NCBI GenBank assembly: GCA_018671245.1
Contig: JABHIB010000008.1
Coordinates: forward strand, 70,284-111,755
DNA length: 41,472 bases
Reading direction: 5' to 3'
Source of the DNA: an archaeon
GTDB lineage: Archaea; Nanobdellota; Nanobdellia; SCGC-AAA011-G17; PNOQ01
Shown: positions 8,008 through 16,678 of the stretch, piece by piece
Numbering within the stretch: the first letter of the stretch is position 1
Layout: each line of letters begins with the position of its first letter
Program-made: the position numbers and the translations under genes
Notes under the pieces: model-generated
What the model was told of the DNA's origin: nothing
The model's input: only the letters and a program-made list of their open reading frames with translations
The model's database searches: none

Positions 8008-9471
8008 ATGTCAGAAGATAGGATAATGAATGAAAGGAAAAAGAAATTAGAAGACCTTAGAGAGAATGGGATAAATCCTTACCCTTATACTTTTGATAAA
8101 AAAAATAATGCAAAAGATTTACAGAAAGAATTCTCAAAATTAAAAAAAGAAGAAAAAACAAAAAAGAAAGTTAGCATTGCCGGAAGAGTAATGGTATCAA
8201 GGGTTATGGGAAAGATTGCTTTCTTCGAAATACAGGATCAGAGCGGCCGAATACAGCTATTCGCATCAAAAAAATCATTAGAGAATTATAATGCCATTAA
8301 AAAAATAGATAATGGAGATTTTATAGGAGTTAATGGTACAGTTTTCAAAACAAAGACTGGAGAAATAACAATAGATGTGAAGGGATTTGAATTGCTAGCA
8401 AAAAGTATACGTCCATTACCTTCAGAGTGGCACGGTCTAAAAGATGATGAAATAAGATACAGACAAAGATATTTAGACCTAATAGCAAACCCTGATGTCA
8501 AAGAGGTTTTTATCAAAAGAGCAGAAATAATAAAAGCGATCAGACAATTTATGGAAGATAGAGATTTTATTGAAGTAGATATCCCTGCACTACAAACTAT
8601 TTATGGTGGTGCTAATGCTAGACCATTCAAAACTCATGTTAATGCATGGGATATACCTTTGTATCTTAGTATATCTCCGGAATTACATTTGAAAAGATTA
8701 TTAGTTGGAGGATTTGAAAAAGTATATTCATTAAATAAATCATTTAGAAATGAAGGGGTAGATAAAACTCACAATCCTGAATTTACAATGTTAGAATGCT
8801 ATCAAGCATATGCAGACTATACTGATATGGAAGAGCTAACTGAAGAGCTATACAAATATGTTGCAAAAAAAGTACTAAAAACAACAAAGATAGAATACCA
8901 AGGAAAACAAATTGATTTGGGTAAACCTTGGGAAAAAATAACTATGGTTGATGCACTTAAAAAATATGCAAAAATTGATACAAAAAAACTCTCAGATAAA
9001 GAATTGCAGGAATTATTAAAGAAACATAAAATCACCTTACAACCATATAATAGAGGTTTGGCAATAAATGAATTGTTTGAAGAACTTGTTGAAGATAAAT
9101 TGATTCAACCAACTTTCATAAAAGATCATCCTAAAGAAACAACTCCACTATGTAAACAAAAAAGAGATGATGAAAACCACATAGAAAGGTTTGAACCATT
9201 CATTAATGGATGGGAAATAGGTAATGCATATTCAGAATTAAATGATCCTATACTTCAAGAAAAACTTCTAGAAGAACAAGAGGAAGCAGGAAGAGGTGGA
9301 GATGAAGAGTATCACCCTATGGACAAAGATTACATAAGGGCTATGGAAACAGGAATGCCTCCTGCAGGTGGACTTGGATTAGGAATAGATAGAATGGCAA
9401 TGTTACTAACTAATTCTAGCTCAATAAGAGATGTAATATTATTCCCTACAATGCGTCCAGAAGAAGAATAA
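8008..9471 (+). CDS. lysS: Lysyl-tRNA synthetase, class II
   Basis: 487 residues, full length. The N-terminal OB fold binds the anticodon (VSIAGRVMVSRVMGKIAFFE). The catalytic domain shows motif 2 (FRNEGVDKTHNPEFTMLE) and motif 3 (GGLGLGIDRMAMLL). The family attaches lysine to tRNA-Lys. Many Euryarchaeota use the unrelated class I LysRS, so the class II enzyme is a lineage feature. It has its own leaderless promoter and ends five bases before the promoter region of the histone-like gene. Confidence 0.97.
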   Translation: MSEDRIMNERKKKLEDLRENGINPYPYTFDKKNNAKDLQKEFSKLKKEEKTKKKVSIAGRVMVSRVMGKIAFFEIQDQSGRIQLFASKKSLENYNAIKKIDNGDFIGVNGTVFKTKTGEITIDVKGFELLAKSIRPLPSEWHGLKDDEIRYRQRYLDLIANPDVKEVFIKRAEIIKAIRQFMEDRDFIEVDIPALQTIYGGANARPFKTHVNAWDIPLYLSISPELHLKRLLVGGFEKVYSLNKSFRNEGVDKTHNPEFTMLECYQAYADYTDMEELTEELYKYVAKKVLKTTKIEYQGKQIDLGKPWEKITMVDALKKYAKIDTKKLSDKELQELLKKHKITLQPYNRGLAINELFEELVEDKLIQPTFIKDHPKETTPLCKQKRDDENHIERFEPFINGWEIGNAYSELNDPILQEKLLEEQEEAGRGGDEEYHPMDKDYIRAMETGMPPAGGLGLGIDRMAMLLTNSSSIRDVILFPTMRPEEE

Positions 9472-9475
9472 AAAA

Positions 9476-9486
9476 GTTTATAAATC
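9476..9486 (+). promoter_or_regulatory. TATA box of the histone-fold gene
   Basis: gtttataaatc predicts a transcript start near 9508, so the leader is about 40 bases. That leader opens with a small inverted repeat (GTTGA-AACAC-TCAAC) and ends in AAGGGAGGAAA before ATG 9549. Confidence 0.55.
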
Positions 9487-9548
9487 TCTTATATTAAATC
9501 AGATAAGTTGAAACACTCAACGATATTCAAAGGGAGGAAAATAAAAAA

Positions 9549-9710
9549 ATGTTAGTTGTAAAATCTAAAGTAAAAGAATTTACTGGCGACCTAAACGTGG
9601 CTGGAGATTTCGCAGAAGCTCTTGATAAAGAATTAGAAACTATAATTACTAGAGCATGTGAAAGATGCAAAGCTAATGGTAGGAAAACAGTACAATCAAG
9701 AGATTTATAA
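9549..9710 (+). CDS. Minimal histone-fold protein (DUF1931-like)
   Basis: Only 53 residues, but the C-terminal ACERCKANGRKTVQSRDL and the upstream NVAGDFAEALDKELETII are the helix-loop pattern of the archaeal DUF1931/histone-fold family, normally 60-70 residues or fused in tandem. It probably dimerises and may bind DNA. Two Cys (ACERC) sit in the C-terminal helix. A separate promoter, ~40-base leader, GGGAGGA ribosome-binding site and T-rich terminator after the stop suggest abundant independent expression. Confidence 0.8.
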   Translation: MLVVKSKVKEFTGDLNVAGDFAEALDKELETIITRACERCKANGRKTVQSRDL

Positions 9711-9712
9711 TC

Positions 9713-9731
9713 TCTTATTTTCTTTTTTTTA
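9713..9731 (+). terminator. T-rich terminator after the histone-fold gene
   Basis: T-rich stretch just after the stop at 9710, ending in eight consecutive T. Confidence 0.5.
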
Positions 9732-9775
9732 TTAACCACAAATTATTTTAATCATATAACAAATACTATATTTCT

Positions 9776-10180
9776 ATGAAACAAAAGGGGACTAGAGCAG
9801 AAAGAGAACTTTTACATTTATTCTGGGAGAATGAATGGGCAGCTATGAGATCTGCAGGTTCGGGATCAACCTCAAGACCATCTCCAGATTTACTTGCAAG
9901 TAAGAATAATGAAACTTTTGCAATAGAATGTAAATCAATAAAAAGTAAAAGTCAGCATTTTAACAAAAAAGAGATTGATGAATTGAAATTATTTTCAGAA
10001 CTTTTTGGAGCAACAGCAATAATTGGAATGAGATTTGATGGACTCGGGTGGCATTTCTTGGATGTTGACAACCTAATGCCTAATAAAAATGGTAATTATA
10101 CAATTTCGCTAAAATTGGCAGAGAAATCCGGAATGAAATTCCAGGAGTTGATTGGAAAATACAAACAAGAAAAACTATAA
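9776..10180 (+). CDS. hjc: Holliday junction resolvase Hjc
   Basis: 134 residues, the usual size. PD-(D/E)xK nuclease: KGTRAERELL with E9, AAMRSAGSGSTSRPSPDLLA with D38, then IECKS with E51 and K53. Hjc is a homodimer that cuts four-way junctions during recombination and fork restart; RadA is encoded at 30869. A TATA-like element at 9743-9752 gives a leaderless start. The 3' end overlaps the proposed start of the lamin-tail gene by 22 bases in another frame. Confidence 0.95.
   Translation: MKQKGTRAERELLHLFWENEWAAMRSAGSGSTSRPSPDLLASKNNETFAIECKSIKSKSQHFNKKEIDELKLFSELFGATAIIGMRFDGLGWHFLDVDNLMPNKNGNYTISLKLAEKSGMKFQELIGKYKQEKL
10143..10152 (+). promoter_or_regulatory. Shine-Dalgarno pointing to an AUA start for the lamin-tail gene
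   Basis: AGGAGTTGAT matches the ideal AGGAGGTGAT at nine of ten positions and ends six bases before ATA 10159. Other good sites in this window sit three to six bases from their starts. Confidence 0.5.
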
Positions 10181-11691
10181 TCCTCCTACTAATAATTTTT
10201 ATTTTACCTAACTTAGCAAATGCTATAGAAATCACAGAAGTTATGTATGCTCCAACTCAATCGGAAAATTATAACGAATGGATAGAAATTTACAATAATG
10301 AAGATTATGAGATAAGCATATCAAACTTAACAATCTGTAATAACAATATTCTGGAGGGGTTCATCAATCATTCGGACGGATTAAGTTATCTTCAGAACAT
10401 TGACACAATACCTCCAAATAGTTTTGCTATAATCACAGATGGAGATTCTGGAACAGAAGCATATGATAATTTCGATATAACCGAAGACTCAATCTCATTA
10501 CATACTGACAGAGCAACAATCTGTGGAGGATTAGCAAACGAAGACAAAATAGTAATTCTGAGCTATAATGAAGAACCTGTAGATGCATTACATTATTATT
10601 CAAATTGGGGAGCAAAAGATAATGGGAAATCCCTCTGCAAATTAAATAATTTGTGGGAAGAATGTGTGCCAACTCCAGGATACCAAAACTCTCAAGAAAA
10701 CATAATTTGGAACTATACTATCGAAATAAATGAATTCCTTCCAAATCCAGAAGGATATGATAATGCCCCAATGCCAGAAGGAGAGTGGATAGAATTATTC
10801 AATTATGGAACCACTGAATTAGATCTAACAAACTGTACAATTAAAGATAGCACACAAACTAGAAAATTAGTAATTTCAAATACAAATACCTATACAAGAT
10901 TAATAAAACCAAAGGAATATCTTGTAGTTTACTTGAACGGTGCATATACTGGATTCCTAAATAATGAGGGAGATCTAGAAAAAATAATTCTCATAACTCC
11001 GGGGAATGTGGAATTAGACAGAGTAACATATACAGATACTAAAGAGGGAGAATCCTGGTCAAAAATAGATAATGTATGGAAACTAACAAAACCTACACCT
11101 GGAGAAAAAAACCCTGACGATTCAGAGAAGGCAAAGGAAGCGACAATATCAATTGAAAAAATATATTTAGGATCAGATAATAAGGCAAAATTTGGAGACA
11201 ATATAAGGGTGAAACTGAATATCTATAAAGGAAATGCAACAAAAGAGATGATTGAAATGTATATCATATCTGAAGACGGAGATAAACTAACAAAAACAAC
11301 TAAAACAAATCTCGGATCAAAATATACTACATATGATATAACCTTACCATTACAAATCCTACCAAACTGTAATTTAAACTATCCTAGTGATGATTATACT
11401 ATAATAGTAAAAGGATTAGATACAGAAAACCAAACAAAAATACCAATAAATGGAACAACAGACAATTTATGCGAAATAATCCGAGATGAATGTACAGAGG
11501 AAGAAGTTGTCGCACTCATGGAGAAAACAAAAGTAGAAACAGTTATAAATCTCTCCACAGCCATAACAGGTGAAGTAATTTATGAATCAACAAGCAAAAA
11601 AGCTCAGAGATCTGCAATTTACTTTTTTTGTTTAATACTAATATTAGTAATAATACAAATGGTCATAGAAAATGGAAAAAATAAAGATTAA
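10159..11691 (+). CDS. Secreted lamin-tail-domain surface protein, apparent AUA start
   Basis: Two lamin-tail (LTD) domains are visible by NEWIEIYN and GEWIELFN, each followed by a beta-rich stretch and a W-x(n)-T-P-G end; a third region (residues ~300-440) is beta-rich, and a C-terminal transmembrane helix (IYFFCLILILVIIQMVI) anchors the protein. The first in-frame ATG (10243) lies after a clear signal peptide: upstream the frame reads QTRKTIILLLIIFILPNLANA and contains no ATG, GTG or TTG back to the stop at 10093. ATA 10159 with a strong ribosome-binding site is the best start. Predicted 510 residues. LTD domains bind DNA or surfaces in other proteins; the role here is unknown. Confidence 0.8.
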   Translation: MQTRKTIILLLIIFILPNLANAIEITEVMYAPTQSENYNEWIEIYNNEDYEISISNLTICNNNILEGFINHSDGLSYLQNIDTIPPNSFAIITDGDSGTEAYDNFDITEDSISLHTDRATICGGLANEDKIVILSYNEEPVDALHYYSNWGAKDNGKSLCKLNNLWEECVPTPGYQNSQENIIWNYTIEINEFLPNPEGYDNAPMPEGEWIELFNYGTTELDLTNCTIKDSTQTRKLVISNTNTYTRLIKPKEYLVVYLNGAYTGFLNNEGDLEKIILITPGNVELDRVTYTDTKEGESWSKIDNVWKLTKPTPGEKNPDDSEKAKEATISIEKIYLGSDNKAKFGDNIRVKLNIYKGNATKEMIEMYIISEDGDKLTKTTKTNLGSKYTTYDITLPLQILPNCNLNYPSDDYTIIVKGLDTENQTKIPINGTTDNLCEIIRDECTEEEVVALMEKTKVETVINLSTAITGEVIYESTSKKAQRSAIYFFCLILILVIIQMVIENGKNKD

Positions 11692-12076
11692 CACAATAAT
11701 AGAGATAGTAGGAATGCCAAAAGAACACGTAGTGGATACAATGCAAAAAGTAATTGACCTTATAGAAAAAGATGAGGAAATAAAATTAGAAAGTAAAGAT
11801 ACTGCTGAGCCAGAACTAATTAAAGATCTTTGGTCTACATTCACAGAATTCGAACTAGAGTTTGAAACATTCAAAAAATTAACAGGATTTTGCTTTGACT
11901 TTATGCCATCTTCAGTAGAAATAATATCTCCAGAAAAACCTGAATTAAATTCAAAAGATATTGAAGATTTATTGAATGATGTACTTGCTAAGACTCATCA
12001 ATACGATATGGCATTAAAAAGAATGATACTTGAAAAACGAGCAAAAGATAGACAAGAAAATTCTAAGACGGCTTAA
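11672..12076 (+). CDS. Conserved-looking cytoplasmic protein of unknown function
   Basis: 134 residues, acidic, no signal peptide. The N-terminal alternating beta-helix pattern (INTIIEIVGMPKEHVVDTMQ) resembles a ferredoxin/ACT-like fold, followed by a hydrophobic segment FCFDFMPSSVEII and a basic helical C terminus. No family name is recognised. It overlaps the lamin-tail gene by 20 bases at its start and the opposite-strand gene by 14 bases at its end. Confidence 0.75.
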   Translation: MEKIKINTIIEIVGMPKEHVVDTMQKVIDLIEKDEEIKLESKDTAEPELIKDLWSTFTEFELEFETFKKLTGFCFDFMPSSVEIISPEKPELNSKDIEDLLNDVLAKTHQYDMALKRMILEKRAKDRQENSKTA

Positions 12077-13388
12077 GAAAGGGATATCCTTGATTAGGTC
12101 TATTTTTTACTTTTTTATAAAGAAAATAACCAAGTATAATAAGAATAATCACTATCACTACTATAGACACTATACCCTTAATTGATTTTACCTCTGGTTC
12201 AACATAACAAGAACCACTATCAACATTACACACAAAACCAGAAGGGCAATCTGAGTCACTTGAACATAATTCTACCACAGATTCTGCAATACAATCTCCA
12301 TCAGTCAAATTACAATAATATCCTATATTGCAGTCATCATCACTACTACATCCACTGAGATTATTAGAGATTAATCCTTCAATCTCAATATATACAGGAA
12401 AATAATCAAAATCAGAACCACTATCTAAAGTTATATTCCCATAATAATAGCCAGGTAATGAATCTAAATTTTTATTAATATTAATATATACTTTACTAGT
12501 CTCACCAGCACTAACCTGATCTAAAATATTACTTTCTAAATTAAGAACTTCTTCTAAATTACCAGTTAAACCGAGATTAATTTCTGCGACCGAATAATCA
12601 TAAAAATTACCAACTTCTAAAAACCCTTCCTTACTCTCATTAGATGAAATACTTATATTAAAGTTATTTACAGCAGAAACAAATGAAATCAGATTACTTT
12701 CTAGACTAACATTAGAAGTTTGTAACTCTCCTGCCCACACAAGAATAGAATAAGATTTATCACCATAAGATATATCTAAAAATTGAGTTCCAGTTCTATC
12801 AAATATTAAATTATCAACATATACATCGAATATTTCTGAGTTTCCTGAATTGATATATAAATTACTGCTAGTAAAATCTATAGAATTTGGATCACTACTC
12901 TCTAAAAAAACATCTACAGCCTCAGAACCACTATTTACAACAAAAAAGTTAAACACTTCGCTAGTTGAAAATGAATCTAGAATGACAACCCCTGGAGAGA
13001 TAGAAAGAGTTTGATTGGATGGAACAATTGAAAAATCACTAGTTTGATTTGTTTGTACTATGATATTATTTTCTAAATAAGATATATCATCTACAAGCAA
13101 AGAATAATTTCCCACAACTAAATCATTATTAAGATTAAAATAAATATAATAGTGTCCGATATCAAGTTCAAAAACAAATGGAGATATATCTACAATTTCC
13201 CCCACAGGATTAATTAATTCAAAATTACGATAAGTTAGATATTCTAACAATTCTTCAGAATATTCAATCTCTGCTTGAAAAGTTTCACCAGAACTATATT
13301 CGGACCTTTCAATATTGATAGATAGAGGATCTGCACTGACTACTGAACAAACCACTAAAAACATAAAAACATAAAATGTAATTTTCAT
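12063..13388 (-). CDS. Membrane-anchored surface protein with Cys-rich repeats
   Basis: 441 residues: signal peptide (ITFYVFMFLVVCSVVSA), about 300 residues of beta-rich, Ig-like ectodomain with many N-x-S/T sites, then two copies of a Cys module (CSSDDDCNIGYYCNLTDGDC and CSSDSDCPSGFVCNVDSGSC), one transmembrane helix (IVVIVIILIILGYFLY) and a short basic cytoplasmic tail. It starts one base after the stop of the 13390 gene, which has the same Cys module, so the two form an operon and probably one surface assembly. Function not known. Confidence 0.82.
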   Translation of the reverse strand: MKITFYVFMFLVVCSVVSADPLSINIERSEYSSGETFQAEIEYSEELLEYLTYRNFELINPVGEIVDISPFVFELDIGHYYIYFNLNNDLVVGNYSLLVDDISYLENNIIVQTNQTSDFSIVPSNQTLSISPGVVILDSFSTSEVFNFFVVNSGSEAVDVFLESSDPNSIDFTSSNLYINSGNSEIFDVYVDNLIFDRTGTQFLDISYGDKSYSILVWAGELQTSNVSLESNLISFVSAVNNFNISISSNESKEGFLEVGNFYDYSVAEINLGLTGNLEEVLNLESNILDQVSAGETSKVYININKNLDSLPGYYYGNITLDSGSDFDYFPVYIEIEGLISNNLSGCSSDDDCNIGYYCNLTDGDCIAESVVELCSSDSDCPSGFVCNVDSGSCYVEPEVKSIKGIVSIVVIVIILIILGYFLYKKVKNRPNQGYPFLKPS

Positions 13389-13389
13389 T

Positions 13390-15129
13390 TTATTTCTTTT
13401 TTTCCCTTAGGAGATCTTTTGCCCTTTTAATAGATTCATCAAGCTCTTTCTCCAACCTACTATCTTTTCTATTCGGAATATATTTCCTCACATTCGGCCG
13501 AGTAATAGCCTGTCTAGCTACAGGATATGAAGATTTTGGCAATTCTCTTTTCGGAAGAGGAAAGCTGCTAGAAGGTTGCTGTGGACTTTTAGGTTTAAAT
13601 AAATTAAACTTCTTATTTTTATATGCCCAATAGCCTGCGAACATACCTCCTGCAATAACAATTATAGCTACAATCCAAACTAACCATCCAAGTCCTCCTT
13701 CGGAAGGAGTACAATGTCCACTGGTTACATTACAAAATTCACTATCATCGCAATCACTATCAAGATTACAACCAGACGAGGTGATAGGAGTTATTTGACA
13801 AGTATGTGTAGCTAAATCACAATACTCTCCAATATCGCACTGATTATCAGAAGTACATTCAAAAGAAATTATCTCACAAGAACAACTATTAGGATTACAA
13901 GTATATCCAGTTTGTGTACAATCTACATCGGACATACACTCATCAGTTTCATTACAAGCTTGTATAGACTCACATTGACAATTTATACAAGTTAAATCTC
14001 CAGTACAAGAAACTCCAATTTCACAAGTTTCATTACCTTCAAGAATACCATTATTACAAGATCCCTCAACAGGTACAGGAGTAGGCACATCTTCACTAAA
14101 TGCTCCCCATAAAACCATAGCAGTAGTCTTTATACTATCATCCCAAGAACCTTCAGAAAGTTGGTGTAATCCTAACCAAGCCTTGGAATCAGAAACTAAC
14201 TGACTACTCCCTAAATTTGAACTTCTTAGAGCATGAATAGATAATGCAGTAGTATACTCACTATTATCCCAATTACTTCCTAACTGATTTTCACTCAACC
14301 AATCAGAATACTTGCTACCTCTAGTCATTAATAATAAAAATGAATTTCCAAGAGCATCATCAGAACAACTAGAATCTAAAAATGGAAGAGTTGCAGCATT
14401 TTCTCCAAGTTCATTCAAAACAAAACTAGCATATCCAGTATATGCACAACTACAGGCACCACCTGCAGAAAAACATCCATTTTCTAATTCTAGAAGATTA
14501 CTTCCAGAATCTGTAAGATAATAATCTCCAATATATTTTTTAAATAATAATGAAGGAGAAAATGATGCACCTACACAATCAATAGAAAAACTTTCATAAA
14601 CATCTGCAACAGAACCCTTAACACAACTCTCAAAATTAATCCAATTCTCGCCAACACAACCAGGACCGCTTATAATCTCTGTATCATTAAATTCGAAAAT
14701 TGTAGACGTATCTTCATAATCAACAGAACAAGTTGCTTGTTGAGTTCCGCCAGTAAATCTAACTTGAATTAACCAATCCCCATCTTGCATCGCAGGATAT
14801 CTGTTAACTAATAACCACTCAATTTCATCACTAACATTTTCGCCAAATTTAGACAGTGCTAAACTAGCAAGAGATGTATAATACACATTACCTTCCCAAT
14901 TATCTACATCCCTAGTAGATTTTAATTTTTCTATACCTTCACTAACATCATAACCAAAGTTTCTCAATGCAAGAACAGATAAAGCAATCTCATCAATATC
15001 TTTATTCCATTCAACTTCATCCATTTCAGAAAAAAGCCAATCAGTTGCAGAAGTAACATTTAATTCGGCAGAAACAAGATTAGGCAAACCAAAAAATATT
15101 AAACAAAATAATAAAATAATCTTTTTCAT
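13390..15129 (-). CDS. Anchored surface protein with predicted alpha/alpha-toroid repeats and Cys modules
   Basis: 579 residues. After a signal peptide (IILLFCLIFFGLPNLVSA) come repeated helical units with WNKDIDEIALSVLALRNFG, YYTSLASLALSKFG and WDNSEYTTALSIHALRSS patterns, ending SWDDSIKTTAMVLWG, as in prenyltransferase/squalene-cyclase or complement-type alpha/alpha toroids. About ten Cys lie between repeats. Then a Cys-rich region with modules like CTSDNQCDIGEYCDLATHTC, a transmembrane helix (WLVWIVAIIVIAGGMFAGYW) and a basic ~80-residue cytoplasmic tail. No cyclase DxDD motif or GCxEQ thioester is visible, so a binding rather than catalytic role seems likelier. Confidence 0.8.
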   Translation of the reverse strand: MKKIILLFCLIFFGLPNLVSAELNVTSATDWLFSEMDEVEWNKDIDEIALSVLALRNFGYDVSEGIEKLKSTRDVDNWEGNVYYTSLASLALSKFGENVSDEIEWLLVNRYPAMQDGDWLIQVRFTGGTQQATCSVDYEDTSTIFEFNDTEIISGPGCVGENWINFESCVKGSVADVYESFSIDCVGASFSPSLLFKKYIGDYYLTDSGSNLLELENGCFSAGGACSCAYTGYASFVLNELGENAATLPFLDSSCSDDALGNSFLLLMTRGSKYSDWLSENQLGSNWDNSEYTTALSIHALRSSNLGSSQLVSDSKAWLGLHQLSEGSWDDSIKTTAMVLWGAFSEDVPTPVPVEGSCNNGILEGNETCEIGVSCTGDLTCINCQCESIQACNETDECMSDVDCTQTGYTCNPNSCSCEIISFECTSDNQCDIGEYCDLATHTCQITPITSSGCNLDSDCDDSEFCNVTSGHCTPSEGGLGWLVWIVAIIVIAGGMFAGYWAYKNKKFNLFKPKSPQQPSSSFPLPKRELPKSSYPVARQAITRPNVRKYIPNRKDSRLEKELDESIKRAKDLLREKKK

Positions 15130-15165
15130 GTAATCACCGTCTTTTATTAGATTTAGTTAGAAAAG

Positions 15166-15177
15166 ATTATTTAAAAA
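15166..15177. promoter_or_regulatory. Shared AT-rich core promoter between divergent genes
   Basis: In the 62-base gap between the genes starting at 15129 (-) and 15192 (+), attatttaaaaa can act as a TATA element in both directions. Leftward it lies about 42 bases from the ATG, leaving a leader with CGGTGAT before it; rightward it lies 21-25 bases from ATG 15192. Confidence 0.45.
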
Positions 15178-15191
15178 GGTTTTTGTTTTAA

Positions 15192-15815
15192 ATGGCAAAT
15201 TTAATTAAGAAAGGATACCAAGAAATGAATATGTTACCAAAATACTTAAAAAAATCAATTAAAGAAATGACTTACTTAGCAAAGGGAAGTAGAGGAATAA
15301 TCTATACCGGGATTTACAAAAATAAGAAAGTTGCAATAAAAACAAAAAGTCCTGAATCTGAAGCAATTGGTAGATTAAAAAACGAATCAGAATTTCTTAA
15401 ATTATTAAATAAACATAATATTGGTCCAACCCTATTAAACTCTGGAAAAGAATATATAATCTATGAATTTGTTGAAGGAGAGTTTTTGCCAGAGTTTTTA
15501 ATAAAAGAAAAAGATAAAAAGAAAAAGAAAAAAATATTAATAAATATTCTAAAACAAGCTAGAAAATTAGATAAATTAAGAATAAATAAATTAGAATTTA
15601 CAAGGCCACTAAAGCATGTATTAATTAAATATCCCAAAGTTAAAATCTTAGATTTTGAAAGATGTTATTATACAGAGAGTCCAAAAAATGTCACACAGTT
15701 CTGCCAATTTTTGATTAATAGAAAATTGATGAAAAAAGAAATCAAAATTCTTCAACAATACAAAGAAAATCAAACAGAAAAAAACTTTAAAGAAATAATA
15801 AAAAAAATAAACTAA
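15192..15815 (+). CDS. Atypical protein kinase-like protein (COG2112-like)
   Basis: 207 residues, half-size kinase fold: glycine-rich turn (LAKGSRGIIYTGIY), ATP-binding Lys50 in KKVAIK, helix C Glu65 and hinge (IIYEFVEGEFLP). The catalytic loop reads E-F-T-R-P-L-K-H-V instead of an HxD-containing loop, and the DFG motif is DFE (D154). This fits the archaeal predicted Ser/Thr kinase group COG2112, but the missing catalytic Asp leaves activity in doubt. It could bind nucleotide without phosphotransfer. ATG 15225 is an alternative start. Its stop overlaps the convergent Cas4-like gene (CTAA). Confidence 0.7.
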   Translation: MANLIKKGYQEMNMLPKYLKKSIKEMTYLAKGSRGIIYTGIYKNKKVAIKTKSPESEAIGRLKNESEFLKLLNKHNIGPTLLNSGKEYIIYEFVEGEFLPEFLIKEKDKKKKKKILINILKQARKLDKLRINKLEFTRPLKHVLIKYPKVKILDFERCYYTESPKNVTQFCQFLINRKLMKKEIKILQQYKENQTEKNFKEIIKKIN

Positions 15816-16627
15816 GAACCTGTCAAACTATAACATTTGTCTCTAAAACTGCAGGAAGAACATTTATTCTTATTAGAAACAATTGGAGGCAATTTTCCAT
15901 TCAATATTCTGTTGACATTCTGAACAGTTTTAATAACATTCTCTCTAACAAAAGGATTCATTGAAATCTTTCTCCTTTCATCATGATCAATATAATGGAC
16001 ATATCCTTCTTTAATATTTTTATGCATTTCTTCAACTAATAAAGACATATAGGATTCAAGTTGTATCCTATCTCCTGGCCAGACTCCTTCTTTTGGCATT
16101 CTACCAGATTTTAATTCAATAGGAGTATATTCACCATTATGTATCTCGATTCTATCTATAGCACCCTTAAGATCTAAAGCATAAGAACTCAAAGTAACTT
16201 CAGTTAAAATTTTCGGAGATAATCTACTCCACAAACTCTCACCATAAACTTTCTCTCTAACCATACACCCATAAACATTTGCAGCTCGATCTCTTGCCTC
16301 ACGTAAAAACATTGGCCACATTTTATGGAACATCCCTGTAGAATCAACTCCCAGTTCAATTAATTCATCCTTCATAGTTTCAAGGGTTTCAAAAAAAATC
16401 TTTGAATACTCTTTTCTAAAAACCATAATAATCTCTTCTAGTGGCATAAAATTAGAAATTCCACTAACAATCTCTTTATCTAGAGAATTAACTTTATCAA
16501 ATATATCATGTTTTAACCTTCCCCAGATAATTGCCTCTTTAGGAATTGGAGAAATTTTTAAAACATATTGCAAATACAATTTTCTTTTACAATACAAATA
16601 ACTAGAAAGCATATTTACTGATATCAT
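15812..16627 (-). CDS. Solitary Cas4/Dna2-like PD-(D/E)xK nuclease with iron-sulfur cysteines
   Basis: 271 residues. The Cas4/RecB-type core is visible: GRLKH with H40, GAIDRI with D158, PIELKSG with E171-x-K173, and a downstream QLESYM motif with Q189. Four cysteines likely hold a 4Fe-4S cluster: C13 (YLYCKRK) plus C256, C259 and C265. Such proteins are 5'-3' exonucleases in repair or CRISPR adaptation. No cas gene or repeat array is nearby, so a DNA-repair role is likelier. Leaderless start supported by ttataaaaat at 16651-16660. Confidence 0.85.
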   Translation of the reverse strand: MISVNMLSSYLYCKRKLYLQYVLKISPIPKEAIIWGRLKHDIFDKVNSLDKEIVSGISNFMPLEEIIMVFRKEYSKIFFETLETMKDELIELGVDSTGMFHKMWPMFLREARDRAANVYGCMVREKVYGESLWSRLSPKILTEVTLSSYALDLKGAIDRIEIHNGEYTPIELKSGRMPKEGVWPGDRIQLESYMSLLVEEMHKNIKEGYVHYIDHDERRKISMNPFVRENVIKTVQNVNRILNGKLPPIVSNKNKCSSCSFRDKCYSLTGS

Positions 16628-16678
16628 ACATATAGTTAGTTACTAAAAACTTATAAAAATACCTATAATCACAAAAAA

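Noticed and set aside
10093-10243. Programmed frameshift joining Hjc to the lamin-tail protein
   Set aside because: Hjc ends at its normal length and the signal peptide needs its own N terminus; no slippery run was found at the junction.
13390-15129. Thioester (GCxEQ) or terpene cyclase function for the toroid-like protein
   Set aside because: Neither GCxEQ nor DxDD was found; the ectodomain Cys occur in other contexts.
15812-16627. CRISPR-associated Cas4 and an adjacent array
   Set aside because: No direct repeats with regular spacers, and no other cas gene in the window.
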